From Sipunculus nudus (taxonomy: Eukaryota; Annelida; Sipuncula; Golfingiida; Sipunculidae), in contig CM049314.1 of the NCBI GenBank assembly GCA_026874595.1, forward strand, positions 16,424,729 through 16,488,728: a stretch of 64,000 nucleotides of DNA, given 5' to 3'. Every line of letters starts with the position of its first letter. The stretch's first letter is position 1. The notes under the pieces were generated by a model. The model worked only from the letters and a program-made list of their open reading frames with translations. It was not told the origin of the DNA and ran no database searches. Of the stretch, positions 47,331 to 60,529 are shown piece by piece. Both the position numbers and the translations under genes were made by a program.

Positions 47331-47664
47331 TTTGCTGAAAGACAATGCAATGAACCAAGGCTGAAGTGGTTTCTTTGCTAAATGCTTTCATCGAAATATA
47401 TCAACCTGCTTTCTTTTTATCTGGGAGAGTTGTTGTATGTTAGAATGTATTTTTCTTGGCCTGTCCTTATCACACTGGCAGCTATACGTTTCGCGTACAA
47501 GAAACTTCAACGACATATACATGCGTATACAAACTAGAATACGGGTAGTCGACAAGCGACTACGTGTATCCACCGAAATCAGAGTGGGACGGGTGAAGTG
47601 AGGCATGGATTGAGTGGCAGGGGGAAATAGAGTGAGGTGTGTTGCATATTAGCATGGATGTCTG
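47331..47664. other. No supported gene
   Basis: A minus-strand frame at 47388-47606 has no recognisable pattern. Confidence 0.4.
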
Positions 47665-48830
47665 TAGCCGAAATGTGTATGTAGGTTGCGCCACCTACAA
47701 CAAAATCCAGGAAGCTGTCATATGTATACATATGCAAAATTTTAGGCAGATAAAGCAAATCACTACTTATATATATATATATGAGTATATATATAATATA
47801 TAATATATTATATGAGTGATTTTATCCAAGAGAAGACAAACAGAAGGACGTTATGCAAAAATGGGGCAGGTGGCGCCACCAATCTTGTGTATGATAAAGA
47901 GCTATGTGAGATCTATACACATGCAACATTTCAGGGGGATATGTCAAACCAAGCCTGAGATATAAGCCTGAGTGTCTGAAGCGTTAAAATAAATGTAAGT
48001 GGCGCCACCTGCCACAAAATCGAGAAAGCTATCCAAGATGTATAAACCTGCAAACTTTTAGGAAGATAAGTCAAACCACTACTGAGACATGAGTCATTTA
48101 AGCCATCGGCAGACAAACAGACGGACGCTGTGCAAAAATGGTTGCAGGTGGCGCCTCCAGTTTTATGTATGATAAAGAGCTATGTGAGATCTATACACAT
48201 GCAAAATTTCAGGAGGATACAGTAAACCAGTCCTAAGGTATAAGCCTGGATGTCTGCAGGGTAAACATAAATGTAAGTGGCGCCACCTGCCACAAAATCG
48301 AGAAAGCAATCATAGATGTATAAACCTGCAAAATTTTAGGCAGATATGTCAAACCGCTGCCGAGATATGAGTGATTTTATCCCACGGTTGCAGGAGGCGC
48401 CACCAGTTTTATGTATGATAAAGAGCTATGTGAGATCTATACACATGCAAAATTTTGGCCCAATTGGTCAGACGGTTCCCTGGATATGAGCTTGGATGTC
48501 TGCCGTGTTAACGTAAAGGTAGATGGCGCCACCTATCATTAAATCAAGAAAGCCGTCCAGGATGTATAAGCCTGCAAACTTTCAGGTGGATAAATCCAAC
48601 CATTGCAGAGATATGAGTGATTTTATCCCAAGACAGATGAACAGATGGACGCTGTGCAAAAATGGTTGCAGATGGCGCCACCATTTTTATTGTATGTTAT
48701 AAAGCTATCCAAGGGCTACATTTGTGCAATTTTTTTAGCCTGATCGGTCAAACGGTTCCCGAGATATGTGGGTTATGTGTGGAAAAAGATGCACACATGG
48801 ACGCTGGGCAGAGAGGAAAGGTCAGAGGTC
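47665..48830. repeat. Tandem array with a GGTGGCGCCACC palindrome
   Basis: Four to five units of about 245-280 bp. Each contains a version of GGTGGCGCCACC, ATGATAAAGAGCTATGTGAG (47891, 48169, 48415), ATACACATGCAAAATTTCAG, a second GTGGCGCCACCTGCCACAAA, and GAGATATGAGTGATTTTATC. The last unit drifts. A GGC trinucleotide run follows at 48932-48966. Single related pieces occur near 49940, 55030 and 59840. Confidence 0.7.
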
Positions 48831-50316
48831 AACTAAAAATTAGGGCGCAGCCGTATACATGTGACCCGTTCATAATCCCGCATTTAAAAAAATTCCGCCC
48901 AGTGGTTACTGAGGAGTTCTCCGGAAACTTATGCGGCGGCAGGGGTGGCGGCGGCGGCGGCGGCGTCCGACTGAAAACATAGTGTTCGCAAAACTCAGTT
49001 TTGGCGGATACAATAACGCATGTGTATACAAATAAAACATGCCTTAGACTATACCCTCAACTGACTACACTGAATAAACATCGTGTTTCACGATGTCGCC
49101 TGAGCTTCAACTAATACAAAGCATCTTTCATAAAATTTCACGGTAGAATGCTTCTTTATACCATCCTTATATCTACGATATTTCCCAAGCAATGAAGCTG
49201 TCGGACAAATGTTGTTTATCGGGGGAAAAAACTTCTCACTTAAAAATTCGTACACCCTGCATATGCCTCACGTCTCTTTCCAATATTTTTTTTGTGATTT
49301 CTGGAATAGGATAATATTTCTTTTTATGTTGATATTTTGGGTGAGGGTGTTCCTGGAGAACTCTAACAGAAGTAATCTTTTTATCATATAAGTGATACAC
49401 ATGACAAAAGTTCCTGCAAAAACCTTAGGATTAAAATATGCGTCGTTTAGTTCCTATCAGCTCATTACAAAAATATGCATCAGATAGAGCCGTGGATTTT
49501 CTAGTGATTATATTAATACAGACACAACTTTCAAAGGCAAATGAATGCAAATAATTCTTGAATATTGTTCAGTGAAAATGTCTGATTAGATAATTATGAT
49601 GTGATAGCTCTTTGTTATTTTCTAATATTTATCAGTCTCACAACTAGAACATGAGCACTCAGAGAGCGCAGACCTCCGCTCATGAGACAAGACAGCTCAT
49701 TAAACCCATATGGCATTGTTTAAAATGCAGTATTTTTTCTTTTAAAAATTTCCTGGATCCACATGGTGCTCCGGATAACCCCCGCCCAATCAACTGTTCC
49801 TTGTATCATTCCCTAGCTATCAGGAAATTTTATCAAAATCCGTTGAAAACTTTTTGAGTAATCCTAACAGACAGACAAACCAGCACCGGCAAAAACAACC
49901 CCCTCTTAGCGGAGGTAATTACATAGAAATGAAATGTAGGTAGCGCCACCCTATCTAGAAGAAAAGTTAAAGCCGTCCAAGCCGTCCAAGCCTGTCACGT
50001 GACTGCAAGTTATCAACCTCTAAATCAATATTAATTCTGCGTAATAAGACAAACAATACGGCAGGTGTCAATATAATTATCTGACAATAAATTTATGATT
50101 TTTGAGGTGGGAGTTGTGTATCATTTTTTATCTAAAATGGTCTGAAGCGAAATATGTCAGTGACATTTTAAAGAACCGTTTGGGCTGATTATGTTCAAGC
50201 TTTGCATGCCGACCGCAAAAGCAGTACAAAGACATATATGGCATTTTATTCCAATTTTACAATGATAATTTGATAATAATGTATTTTAGTAAAGCGTAAA
50301 ATCAATGAAAGTGGTA
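48831..50316. other. Dispersed repeat pieces, no supported gene
   Basis: 49740-49925 reads like the end of a dispersed repeat (TTTATCAAAATCCGTTGAAA, ACTTTTTGAGTAATCCTAAC, AGACAGACAAACCAGCACCGG, CTTAGCGGAGGTAATTA). The frame at 49651-49857 lies inside it and is not a gene. The rest is AT-rich. Confidence 0.5.
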
Positions 50317-50324
50317 GCTTTCTG

Positions 50325-52342
50325 CGGCGGCGTACCTAGCCTCATTGCCGCCCGGGGCGGTCTTAGAAATTGCCGCCCCTCTAACAAAACATTACAAACC
50401 TGGATAACATATTGAAATATATCATGTCAAATGTCCTTGTTACAGGCTTGTATTTGACCACAACACAATTATATGGATTCACTTGCAGGGAATTCTTCCG
50501 CCACATATTAAAGAGCAGACATCTCTTTGCTTATGTAAATCAAAAGATCGCTCGAAGCATCATGAAGTGAACAAAAAGGAATAAAACGAATAAATTGTCA
50601 TTATAAACAGATTACACTGCAGGATACACATATAATGTACGCAATTAAACTTTATATGTAGGCAGGGCATGTTTAATATTTTCACATAAAAAATCCACTG
50701 GTTGGACAAACTGACTTTGTTTAATTTAAAAATCCTCCAAGTTAAAAGCATACTTTATTTCAAGGCTACATCAAAATCATTTATGAATTATAGTGATTAT
50801 GCACTTTGCGAGGTTTTATTTATGAACTTATGACTATTTGTTATTCAATAAAGTATTTAAATAAATTTCAAGTAATGATATAATTTAGATATATATATAT
50901 ATATTTTAATTTCAAATGATTTGTCACAATATACAACAATTGTCTGTAGATAGTGGATAATTAAACTGTTAATAACAGAATTAACAGTACAGGTAAATAT
51001 ATCTTTAATTTAAGTTTTGAAGTCTAAAAGTTAAAACTGATATTTGATACGTATATTGAACATTAGCTAAGCGGCCAAGGGGATTCATCCCGTCGGACAG
51101 TTATAATAGAATTAAATAATTCCTACATAGGCCTGGGTGTATATTGTTTTTATTCACGTTACATAAAAGATCATGCAGGCCATATTGGTTAAAAACATAG
51201 ACATTTATAGGTAGTACTCATTATAAACACGATAGTGTAAACGTCTGTATTTTAACAAGACTGATTTTAGAGTATTAAGAATCGTGGAAAAAGGGCGTTT
51301 CAGGTTGTTTCAGGCTGTTTAAATATCCTGGAATTTCGGGAATTCAAGGGTTTAAGAATGGAAATTCTTAATACTTTCCAAGGAAAGAGCAACACAATTC
51401 GTCAAAATATTTTTCCGCACAATGTATATGACAGACACCTCATCCCACCACCGGGGGCCATTGGTCTTCTGGCATGCAGGGTTTTTCCTTGGTGATTATC
51501 AGGTGCTGCTAGGGATTTCTGTAAACGACGACCGCCCTGAAATGCAGGCTTTTTGCATGATTGGTCAGTTTATCGATGGCGTTCTGACAATGCAAGACCA
51601 CAGATCTAACAAAGAATAACTACAGATATTTCTTTTTTGCGTATAGCTTTCCTCTAAAGAGATCGTCCTCAAATAATTTGGTTGGTTTCACTGCCAAGTG
51701 TTTAATCCCTGAAATTCTTGAAAAGGGGAAAAGAGGCCGAATTTGAACTTTTTGAGGAACTCCTTATACCACTGATTATACTAAACCCCAGAAATGCCGC
51801 CCCCACAAATGCACAATTCGTTCGCTAATCATTCTGTAGGTTCCACGGTCCAGTTTATAATCCCTGGAATACTTGAACATGGGACAAAAAGGCCAAATTT
51901 GTACTTTTTAAGAACTCCTTATGCCACTGATTATACTAATTCTCGAAATGCCGCCCGCACAAATGTAAAATTCGTTCGCTAATCATTCTTTAGGTTCCAG
52001 TGTCCCGTTTACAATCCTTGGAATATTTGAACATGGGACAAAAAGGTCAAATTTGTACTTTTTGAGAACTCCTTATGCCACTGATTATACTAAATCCCAG
52101 AAATGCTGCCCCCAAAAATGTGCAAATCGTTCCCTTATCATTTGGTAGGTTCCATTGTTCAGTTTATAATCCCTGGAATACTTGAACATGGGACAAAAGG
52201 ACAAATTTGTATTTTTAGGAATTCCTTGTGCCACTCATTACACTAATTCTCGAAATGCCGCCCCCCAAAATGTGCCGCCCGGGGCGGACCGCCCCTGCCG
52301 ACCCCCCCCCCCCCCCCCCCCCCCTCTTTAGGTACGCCACTG
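50325..52342. mobile_element. Non-autonomous hAT-type DNA transposon (2018 bp)
   Basis: The direct repeat GCTTTCTG (50317-50324 and 52343-52350) is an 8-bp target duplication. The right end, inverted, reads CAGTGGCGTACCTAAAGAGG and the left end CGGCGGCGTACCTAGCC, so both carry the hAT-like GGCGTACCTA terminus. Just inside, both ends hold GCCGCCCGGGGCGG. No transposase ORF is found; the longest frame (51422-51619) is 65 codons and unrecognised. A 22-bp poly-C tract lies at about 52303-52324, and a 155-bp tandem array fills the right third. Confidence 0.8.
51684..52300. repeat. 155-bp tandem repeat, about four copies, inside the hAT element
   Basis: Units start GGTTCCA at 51839, 51993 and 52148, with a more diverged one at 51684 (GGTTTCA). 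Each has GAATA(C/T)TTGAACATGGGACA, AAATTTGTACTTTTT, CTCCTTATGCCACTGATTA and AAATGCCGCCCCC. Confidence 0.8.
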
Positions 52343-52350
52343 GCTTTCTG

Positions 52351-55300
52351 TAAAATATTAGCCTGTTTTGAAATGTACTTTCACCGAAATTGCAATTTTA
52401 CGGTACATACTGTTATATATATATATATATATTATTACGTTATAACATCTTATATAAACTCTGCTTTAAACAAGTTTCATGTCAGTTGATAGTAGACATT
52501 CATACCTTTCATCTGGTGTGTTATTCATGTATATAGCTTTCCAAATTCCAAAGATATGAATACTTTTCCTCACCCTGTATCATAGCAATTCGTATAATTA
52601 TAGCTTATTTAAAAAAAACACAAGGTGTATTTCTGATAAGACCAACCGTGACCAGTTTTTATGAAGTAATTAATGAAGTCTAAAGTCTTTTAGCGCAAAA
52701 AAAGTGTGGCACCAAACAACAATTTGAGGATTTGGGCGTGGTCACAGAAAGGTGTTATTCCGTTTTAATTAAAGTTAGCCGATACATGTCCGATTGCCAC
52801 CAACTGTCCGCAGAAACAATTAATGCCTGCTTGATGTTTTTGAGTGCTGTTGTGTCGCATAACCATGCACTTATCGAACCCTGATTGGTTAATCCTCCCA
52901 ATTATTCCACTTGGCTGCTATCGAGGGCCGATATATAGACTAAAACTCGGATGTTGTAAGCCGAATGTCACATATGACATGCATGCAGGCACGGGTACTC
53001 GGCTAGGTGTTAAAATATATGTTTTTATCGTGTCTCCGGTCAAAATAAGGAAAAGGGCGACAAGTCATTTTTAGCAGTTTATTTTTATTTGTACGTTTTT
53101 GTTTTATTGGTGCCTAAGTCAGTTGTGATATCATACTAACTAGGCCGCCGTATCTGCCCTTCTGGCCAAATTCGTTTTCTTACACGAAATATAAAAGAGC
53201 CTTCGCCTGAAAGAGGGCTATAATGTCTGCAGAAATATTTCCATGCAAATATTTCCTACAAAATTAACATATAAAACAAGGCAAGAGCAGTAAATGTATC
53301 TACAACATTTTGCTTCAATGGGTTGCACCATAAATAAATGATAGATATTGCAGTTTGCCTTTGTGTCAGGACCAGCTGTGAAGCAGAGCTGTAAGTTATT
53401 CATTCTGAGTTGCTTCTGTTTATACTGTTAACATTTCTAACAGGAGAGAGATTTCTAAATAAATACCACTTTCTGTAATGGAAGCTATATGTTTATTTGA
53501 ACCGTGGGGCAAACAGAGTTTTAACATGAATATATACCAGTTTGATATATTGCCAGTAAGTGCTGTTACTCATCTTGTTCCGGTTTTATGTTAATACAAA
53601 GTCTAGTAAATGATAGTGATAAGCCCAAATTAATAAATCATTTTTTGAACAAATCTAATTTAATTCTAACCTGCTTTGACTCAGGAGTTCAGGGATTATG
53701 TCTTAAACAAAACCCTGGCAGTCCAGTGTCAATTATAAGTACTTTACCGGATTGGAAGACATAAATGGTTCGCCTTGGGCAACGTACTTGCACCATAGAG
53801 TGCCATTAAGATCATTTTGTTTTAATCTTTAAAATGCAATTTTTCACTAAACGGCCAAAGCAACTTGTATTCCTGTCATTCCACAGGTTTGATGGAGATC
53901 ATGTTAATCACTGACTGTTGTACTGGCCGAACAATTATAATATCAATAGAATTTATGGTTTTGCCCTTAAGAGAATATCATCTCTCGCTTAGTAGGATAT
54001 AATTGTAACTGTTGGATCACAAAATGGAGATACATATTCTAAAAATGTTTTGTTTTCGTATTATTTTCTTTTATTCAAGCATTTCACTAGAAACACACAT
54101 GATAATAAACATGAAAATAACTGATTTGTCATTCTTCTGGTGATTTCTATTTTAATTCCTTTCTAGTGCTAACTTTCTTATGACTTGATTTGGCAAGGTA
54201 GTCAGGCTTGAAATAACTATAAGATATGATAGACTTATAAAAGCCCAGGTGATAATCCAAAATAAAAATGACGAAATGATTTTCATATTCCACTCGGTGT
54301 TATCTTTTCAACCATGCAAAATAAAACTTATCAGATTTGATGTTTTTCTGTCAGAAATAATTCCATATTTATATGATTATGAACTGATATTGCTTATTTT
54401 CCCTTTAACCCTACATTGAATATTACTTAGTTTTATTTTGGAATATGAAAGTGCAAAAACACAAGGGCCTAGTTGTGAAATAATCAATGTAACAAACAAT
54501 TCTTTAAGGAGTCTTTATCACACAGCGAACATTCACGCTGAACAGTGAAACTTTACATAAGTAAACAAATTCTATATCTTAAATACATTATAATCTGTTA
54601 CCTCTTCTGTTGATTTTAAATGTTTAACTTTACTGAATGGCCGACTGGTCATAATGCTCAGCTGAATCTATATTAGTCAGTGATCTAATTCATATCTACT
54701 AAGGAGAGTTAAAGAGAACTTGTATACACAACGTCTGAACATCCCAGGTCTAGCGATTACGTGTTGCGCCTTGATATATATCAATATGACTTATTGCAGT
54801 CTGTCATTCACAAAAAGAAACTTAATAGTCCTACATTATCTTTTCACATTGTTCATAATCATGGTTAATGATGGAACAACAGAGAGTGAAACTAAGAAAT
54901 ACCATTTCAGCTCGCGTCCATCATAATCGGGAAGCTACATTTAGATTAAATTTCATACCATTCAGACAAAAGAAACTGACAAAAAAAACTGGAAATGTAC
55001 TGGTTTTGCTCGCAGAAGATAGGTAAACATAAATGGTGCCATCTGTAGTTTATATACTCGTAAAAGTCACATGATCTATATTGGTAAAAACATTACAAAT
55101 TGTAGGTAAAATTAAATATCAAATACAACAATAAGCCAATATAAGTTTAACTACGCTAAGGTAAGGCTATCCCTCAGATATAAACTATTTTATTTATTTC
55201 CTGACTTGAGTATGAAGAACTGAAAAAGATCATTTTAACTTAAGTCAACATGGGTGGCGATACTTGCAATTAACACTGACAACCAGTCATGGGATAAATA

Positions 55301-56879
55301 TGCTGGGTACTGGTCATAACAGTATGAATACAAACACTTGTGAGCAGCAAAGTTTAAATAAAGTAAAGACAAATCTTATTATAATTCAGCACACCTCATG
55401 CTTATTTAGTCATCTTTTGATCATCTCCAATGAATAAGCCATGGAATGAAAGGAGTTATATTTGCAAAAGTTTGGACAACCTTTAGCTAAAAAAAAAATA
55501 CCAGTCCCATGATCAATATTACCACAGAAATTAGAGCTGACAATTGCGGCAGTTCCTGCTGTATTCGGTTACCTACATAACGTTATATCTGTTGACGTAT
55601 TCTATATATGGAGTATTTTTCATAGTGAGGCAGAAGAGGGGTGGATGGGGGGGGGGGGGTGTACAGGAGGTCCGGATCCCCTTTTCCAGTCGCCACAATT
55701 TTTTTCAAGGGTTTCAGACTAAGTTTTGTGTCCTGGAACACCCTCTCTCCTTTCCGGACCTGGGGACTTTTTTTATAGGTTTTGCCATTAGTCCTGGCGT
55801 GGATCCCTATTTTCTTAAATCCTGGATCTGCCCCTGTGAGGGCATAAGAAAGTATTACTGTAGGTGCATACCCCTATTGATCATAAATGATACATCATTG
55901 AAAAGATTATTTTGCTGGATATAAGTGTGGCATATAAAGTTGTACAAAGTAAATTAATATAACCACTCCATTGTCGTTTTTCCTAGGGGTGAGTGTAACC
56001 ATAAGAATGTATTACTTGAGCATGATACACCCAGTGGTCATAAACAACATGTAATACTGAAGCGTATGGTTTAAGCTATCATTTGAGACCAAATTTGACT
56101 GGATATGTTTTGCATATTAAGTAGTATTGGACTTTAAAACCGCTCTGAAGTCTGTGTCCTTGAAATGAAAAAATATATATACGTCACCCGACATAAAACA
56201 TCCATTTATTCACTGAAAGCTACCACTTTCATACTGCTATCAGGCATTTTTATTACCTACACTTGTATACCTATCAAGCACACATGGTGAAAATTTGTCA
56301 CCAAAATGGTACCGATGATCCAAATTTTGGGGTCTGGCTGAAGTACAATATAGGTCGTTCCACAGTATCGGGCCAACATCACTGAATACACTCTAACCTC
56401 TTTCATTCGCCCCTTGTTTATTCGCCAACCTCGCCTACCGCCTTCTGATGACAAAGTCCCGATTTCCTTACTACTTATTTACCTCGTTCATTTGCCAGCC
56501 TCGCTATCCGCCATCCGCAAGGTTTTTTTTTTTTTTTTTACCCCAATGTGCAATATTCCCTTGATCATTCGCCAATTTTCTGATTCCAACTCAAGACAAG
56601 TCAGGAATATTTCATTAAGCCGGTGGGTTATCGCTCGGGCTCAGCTGCCCTGGCCGCGTCTCTGATTACAACATGTCACGCCTCACTGCTTATGGATCAA
56701 GTACTCTGTGCCACCAATTAATTAATGACTTAACACCCTTGAGTTGTTTGAGGACAGCAGTCATCAGCCGAGTGACCGGTGTTGATTTCACGCCTAGAGT
56801 TGTTTGGGTAAGTGCCATTTGATGAGGTAATTAAACCACATGAGAAGTTTGAAGCCATTAGCGTAACACATCCCAGATA
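52351..56879. other. Intergenic, no supported gene
   Basis: AT-rich DNA. (TA)n lies at 52420-52432. A degraded relative of the second inverted-repeat element lies at 55630-55840 (GTCCGGATCCCCTTTTCCAG, CATTAGTCCTGGCGTGGATCC), with a poly-G run near 55648. A repeated ATTCGCCA.CCTCGC(C/T).CCGCC motif occurs at 56405-56515. Frames of 60-126 codons in these parts have no domain pattern. Confidence 0.5.
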
Positions 56880-57836
56880 GCATGCAAACAAGGGACCCAT
56901 ATGTACAATATGTACAAACCCATGGGTCCCATATGGGCTAACCCAGTGGGCACCCGTGACTTTTTGCTCCCGGGTCCAATGTTGGCTAGGACGTGGGGCC
57001 AACATGGGTATACATGTGGGCCCTTGGAGGGTACCAGGTGGGGCCTGTATATGGGGCCCACGAATGGCTACTAATGGGTTAAACAGGGGCAGACACAAGG
57101 GTCCTTGGAGGGTTTGTCACTACATGCAAACAAGGGACCCTTGAGGTACATGTCAATGGGCCCAATATGGGCTAACCCCGTGGGCACCCGTGACTTTTTG
57201 CTCCCGGGTCCAATTTTGGCTAGGACGTGGGGCCAACATGGGTACACATGTGGGCCCATGGAGGGTACCAGGCGGGGCCTGTATATGGGGCCCACGAATG
57301 GCTACCAATGGGCTAAACAGGGGCAGACACCTGGGTCCTTGGAGGGTTTGTCTCTACATGCAAACAAGGGACCCTTGTGGTACATGTCAATGGGCCCCAT
57401 ATGGGCTAACCCCGTGGGCACCCGTGACTTTTTGCTCCCGGGTCCAATGTTGGCTAGGACGTGGGGCCAACATGGGTACACATGTGGGCCCATGGAGGGT
57501 ACCAGGCGGGGTCTGTATATGGGGCCCACGAATGGCTACCAATGGGCTAAACAGGGGAAAACACATGGGTCCTTGGGTGGTTTGTCACTACATGCAAACA
57601 AGGGACCCTTGTGGTACATGTCCATGGGCCCCATATGGGCTAACCCCGTGGGCACCCGTGACTTTTTGCTCCCGGGTCCAATGTTGGCTAGGACGTTGGG
57701 CCAACATGTGTACACATGTGGGCCCATGGAGGGTAACAGGCGGGGTCTGTATATGGGGCCCAAGAATTGCTACCAATGGGCTAAACAGGAGCAGACACAA
57801 GGGTCCTTGGAGTGTTTATCACTGCACGCAAACGGA
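56880..57836. repeat. 234-bp GC-rich minisatellite, four copies
   Basis: The landmark TTTTTGCTCC recurs at 56961, 57195, 57429 and 57663, exactly 234 bp apart. Units are GGGCCC/TGGGC-rich and highly alike, with the first and last more diverged. Because 234 is 78 codons, frames stay open across copies on both strands (for example 57105-57860 and 57190-57846 on plus). They are mutually overlapping and probably not genes. Confidence 0.9.
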
Positions 57837-57939
57837 GTTGATATAAATGAAGTTGGATAAAATCAATAAAGGATTATTTAAATTGATTTTTTAAAAATCA
57901 TATATAAGTGAATTTTTACCAGCCCTAGATAATACAGTA

Positions 57940-58225
57940 TGTGTTTTGGACAATTTTTCTTTGTTTTTGAAAGCATGAGCATGATTTATTCCTTCCAGAA
58001 TAATATGTACAAACTTGCCACTTTATCTTACATGAATGGTACAACTGGTCACAAAAACTAACACAAGGCATTCTCCATGGCAAGGATGGTGGCGTGCGGT
58101 AATCTGTTAGGGGGGAGGAAACAGGGGGACCTGGACAGGCCACTACAACTCGCTCTCATAGCCACTCGGGATTGAACCTGGGTCACCAGGTGCCAGCAGG
58201 GAACGCTTACCGTTTTACCACTTTT
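57940..58225 (-). mobile_element. tRNA-derived SINE
   Basis: On the minus strand GTGGTAAAACGGTAAG (58221-58206) resembles an RNA polymerase III A box and GGTTCAATCCC (58178-58168) a B box, about 30 bp apart. They are followed by a non-tRNA body (GTAGTGGCCTGTCCAGGTCC, CCTGTTTCCTCCCCCC). The flanks do not fold into an acceptor stem, so it is a SINE head and not a tRNA gene. The 3' limit is not clear. Confidence 0.55.
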
Positions 58226-59169
58226 CTGTTTTCACTGTGTAATACAGTGGTGTTCCGATTAATCGATTGATGACTGGTCTTTTTTTCCAAAACTAATTAA
58301 CCGATTGCATTTTGCATAATCGGGTAATATGATTATGCATGCATATGCAAAGAATCCTGTCAGAGATATGCGAACACAAAATAACAATGTATAGCGAACA
58401 GCATCACAACAGAACCTTGCGGCAGCCAACAATCGTCCGTCGGCAAGTTCGATTTGGCTACAGGTGAATGGATTGTTTCATTATAAATAGTGATGTACAA
58501 GTCAGACTATTTACTAGGGTCAATATTTATGGTACTAGTATACAGTAGATTACACAGTAATATAGAAAGTACATAAAATAATCGATTAAATTATCGATCA
58601 TCAGCCGTTTTTATTTTTTAATCATCGATTATGATTTTAAAACAATTTCCTACAACTTATATATATATACACACACACACACACATTTGAAAAGCTCAGA
58701 GGAAATAGCCCTGCTCACTGGTGATAATAACATATTAACTATATATTTGTCATACTAATTATGTGTACTTTTATGGACTATATCAAAGGTGGAGGTGTCT
58801 CTCATGATCAAATAATTCTAGAAGTATCCTTATTTCAGCTATGTGACAGTGATATGTGCATAAAATAATCATGGAACCTCTCACTTATAAAACAAGGAAT
58901 AATGTGATACACATTTTATTTATTAGCTGAAATAAAATGCTCCCAAAACAAGGCATACAGGCCTAATGCGAACCTGTACAAAGTTTGGGAGTATGAATGA
59001 AGGTTTATTTTTTAAATTTAATATTGTTCCTCTTATGTCCTGCATATCTACCTTCGTCATTATGATTTCAGCAAAATGGACGTTTCAGACCTGCATTTTT
59101 CGGCCTAAGACATTATAAAACTAGGATGTATCAGTTAGGATATTTCGGATATGTTTTTTTTTTTTTTTT
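58226..59169. other. No supported gene
   Basis: AT-rich. It has two clusters of ATCGATTA words (58255-58275 and 58580-58630), a TATA/CACA microsatellite at 58658-58686 and a poly-T run at about 59154-59176. Confidence 0.45.
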
Positions 59170-59400
59170 TTTTTTTGCCAGGGATGATTATTGGGACGGA
59201 TGAACGCACAATTTGGCAGCATGGTTTCGGACAAGAACATTTTTAAATGTTTAGCCAAGAAATAAGCAAATCCCGATAGAATTTTTTAGATGACTAATTT
59301 TTTTGCAAAAAAAATGGTGATGCTAGCTCCTGCCCTTTTTGAGATAGCTATGACGCACGACGGACGACGGCACACCATCGCATAAGCTCACAGATTTGCT
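59170..59400 (+). repeat. Dispersed repeat, copy 1
   Basis: Shares with 60040-60340: CAATTTG ... GGTTTCGGA.AAGAA, AAATCC(C/G)GATAGA, GATGCTAGCTCCTGCC, TTTTTGAGATAGCTATG, ACGCACGAC and ATCGCATAAGCTC. It ends in a weak hairpin and A-rich DNA. Confidence 0.65.
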
Positions 59401-59472
59401 ATAAATGCAAACCAAGTTTTTTTTCAAAGAGTTGAAAGATATAGTTCCACTAGTTCTAATCTGGGCATTCTG

Positions 59473-59514
59473 CGTCTAGACGATGTGTCTAGACGTCTAG
59501 ACGATGTGTCTAGA
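59473..59514. repeat. Two exact copies of a 21-bp unit
   Basis: CGTCTAGACGATGTGTCTAGA occurs twice, head to tail. Each copy contains the palindrome TCTAGA, and the junction makes TCTAGACGTCTAGA. Confidence 0.85.
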
Positions 59515-60039
59515 GGTGTAGATTTTCTAGACACCAAACAGAGCCAGGTCAGTTGCCATGGTGATGTCTGGACCTAACCTGGTTGAACTGAGTGACCTCC
59601 TCACTTGGCATGTTGAAACTTGGCGTGTCAAATCTGCTTTCAAACACTGTAAGCCTTTTCCAATTCGCTACACTGGCAAAAGCTGCATTTACCCAATCTA
59701 TTCTTATAAAACTGACAGAACCCTACCATTGAATAATTCTTGTAAAGTTTAAACCAATCAGCTTAACAGTTTCATCATAAAACTGTATAGGCTAGAAGAG
59801 TCTAAAATTACATTATTGCTTGTAAAAAAGGTCAATGTTAGTGGCGCCACCAATACCTCAATTTCAGATATGACTTATGTGATAAAACATTTGCATAAAA
59901 TTTGGTGATGCTAGCTCCAGAAGTTACTGAGATCATTTTCATTTTAGTGTGCGTTTTTGGACAGATGACTAAGTTTAACCTCCTGTAACTCGGCCAAAAA
60001 TCTCCGAACTGGAAACATTCGAATAAACTTGAGAGAGAT

Positions 60040-60340
60040 TGTTCCAGGGATAATTTCTAATAAATATTGGACAATTTGCTTGGACAGTTTCGGAGAAGAA
60101 GATTCTTAAATCTTTGTTAGCGTTTTCCCTATAAAATCTAAGAAAATACAGTTAGAAAAAAAATTAAACAAAATCCGATAGAGTTTTTCAGGTGACTGAT
60201 TATTTGCAAAAAAAAATGATGCTAGCTCCTGCCATTTTTGAGATAGCTATGGTTAACGTACAGACGACGCACGACACAAGACGCACTTACGCACGACGGC
60301 GCATTATCGCATAAGCTCGCAGGTTGGCTAAAAATTGAAA
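60040..60340 (+). repeat. Dispersed repeat, copy 2
   Basis: A direct repeat of 59170-59400, longer at its ACGCACGAC-rich end (60262-60300), in the same orientation about 0.9 kb downstream. Confidence 0.65.
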
Positions 60341-60496
60341 ATTTATTTTCAAATGAACATAAGCTAAATCTGATAAGTATACATGTATATTGTACTCACT
60401 GTGTAAAACCTTAATATTTTGGCCTCTTATCGTTAATAATGCAATCATGAAAAAAAATTATGTGCTAAAGATAAGTTTGGATAGAGGGAGGAGGAG

Positions 60497-60529
<33 letters not shown>

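Noticed and set aside
47665-48830. CRISPR-like array
   Set aside because: The units are long, degenerate and continuous without unique spacers, and the genome is animal.
57105-57860. 251-codon plus-strand frame and its partners in other frames
   Set aside because: They come from a 234-bp minisatellite with few stop codons in any frame. They overlap each other on both strands and have no domain pattern.
58168-58225. tRNA gene on the minus strand
   Set aside because: A and B boxes are present but no acceptor or anticodon stems pair, and a SINE-like body follows, so it is called a SINE.
58244-58630. Possible second hAT-like element starting CAGTGGTGTTCCGATTAATC
   Set aside because: No matching inverted end or target duplication could be found.
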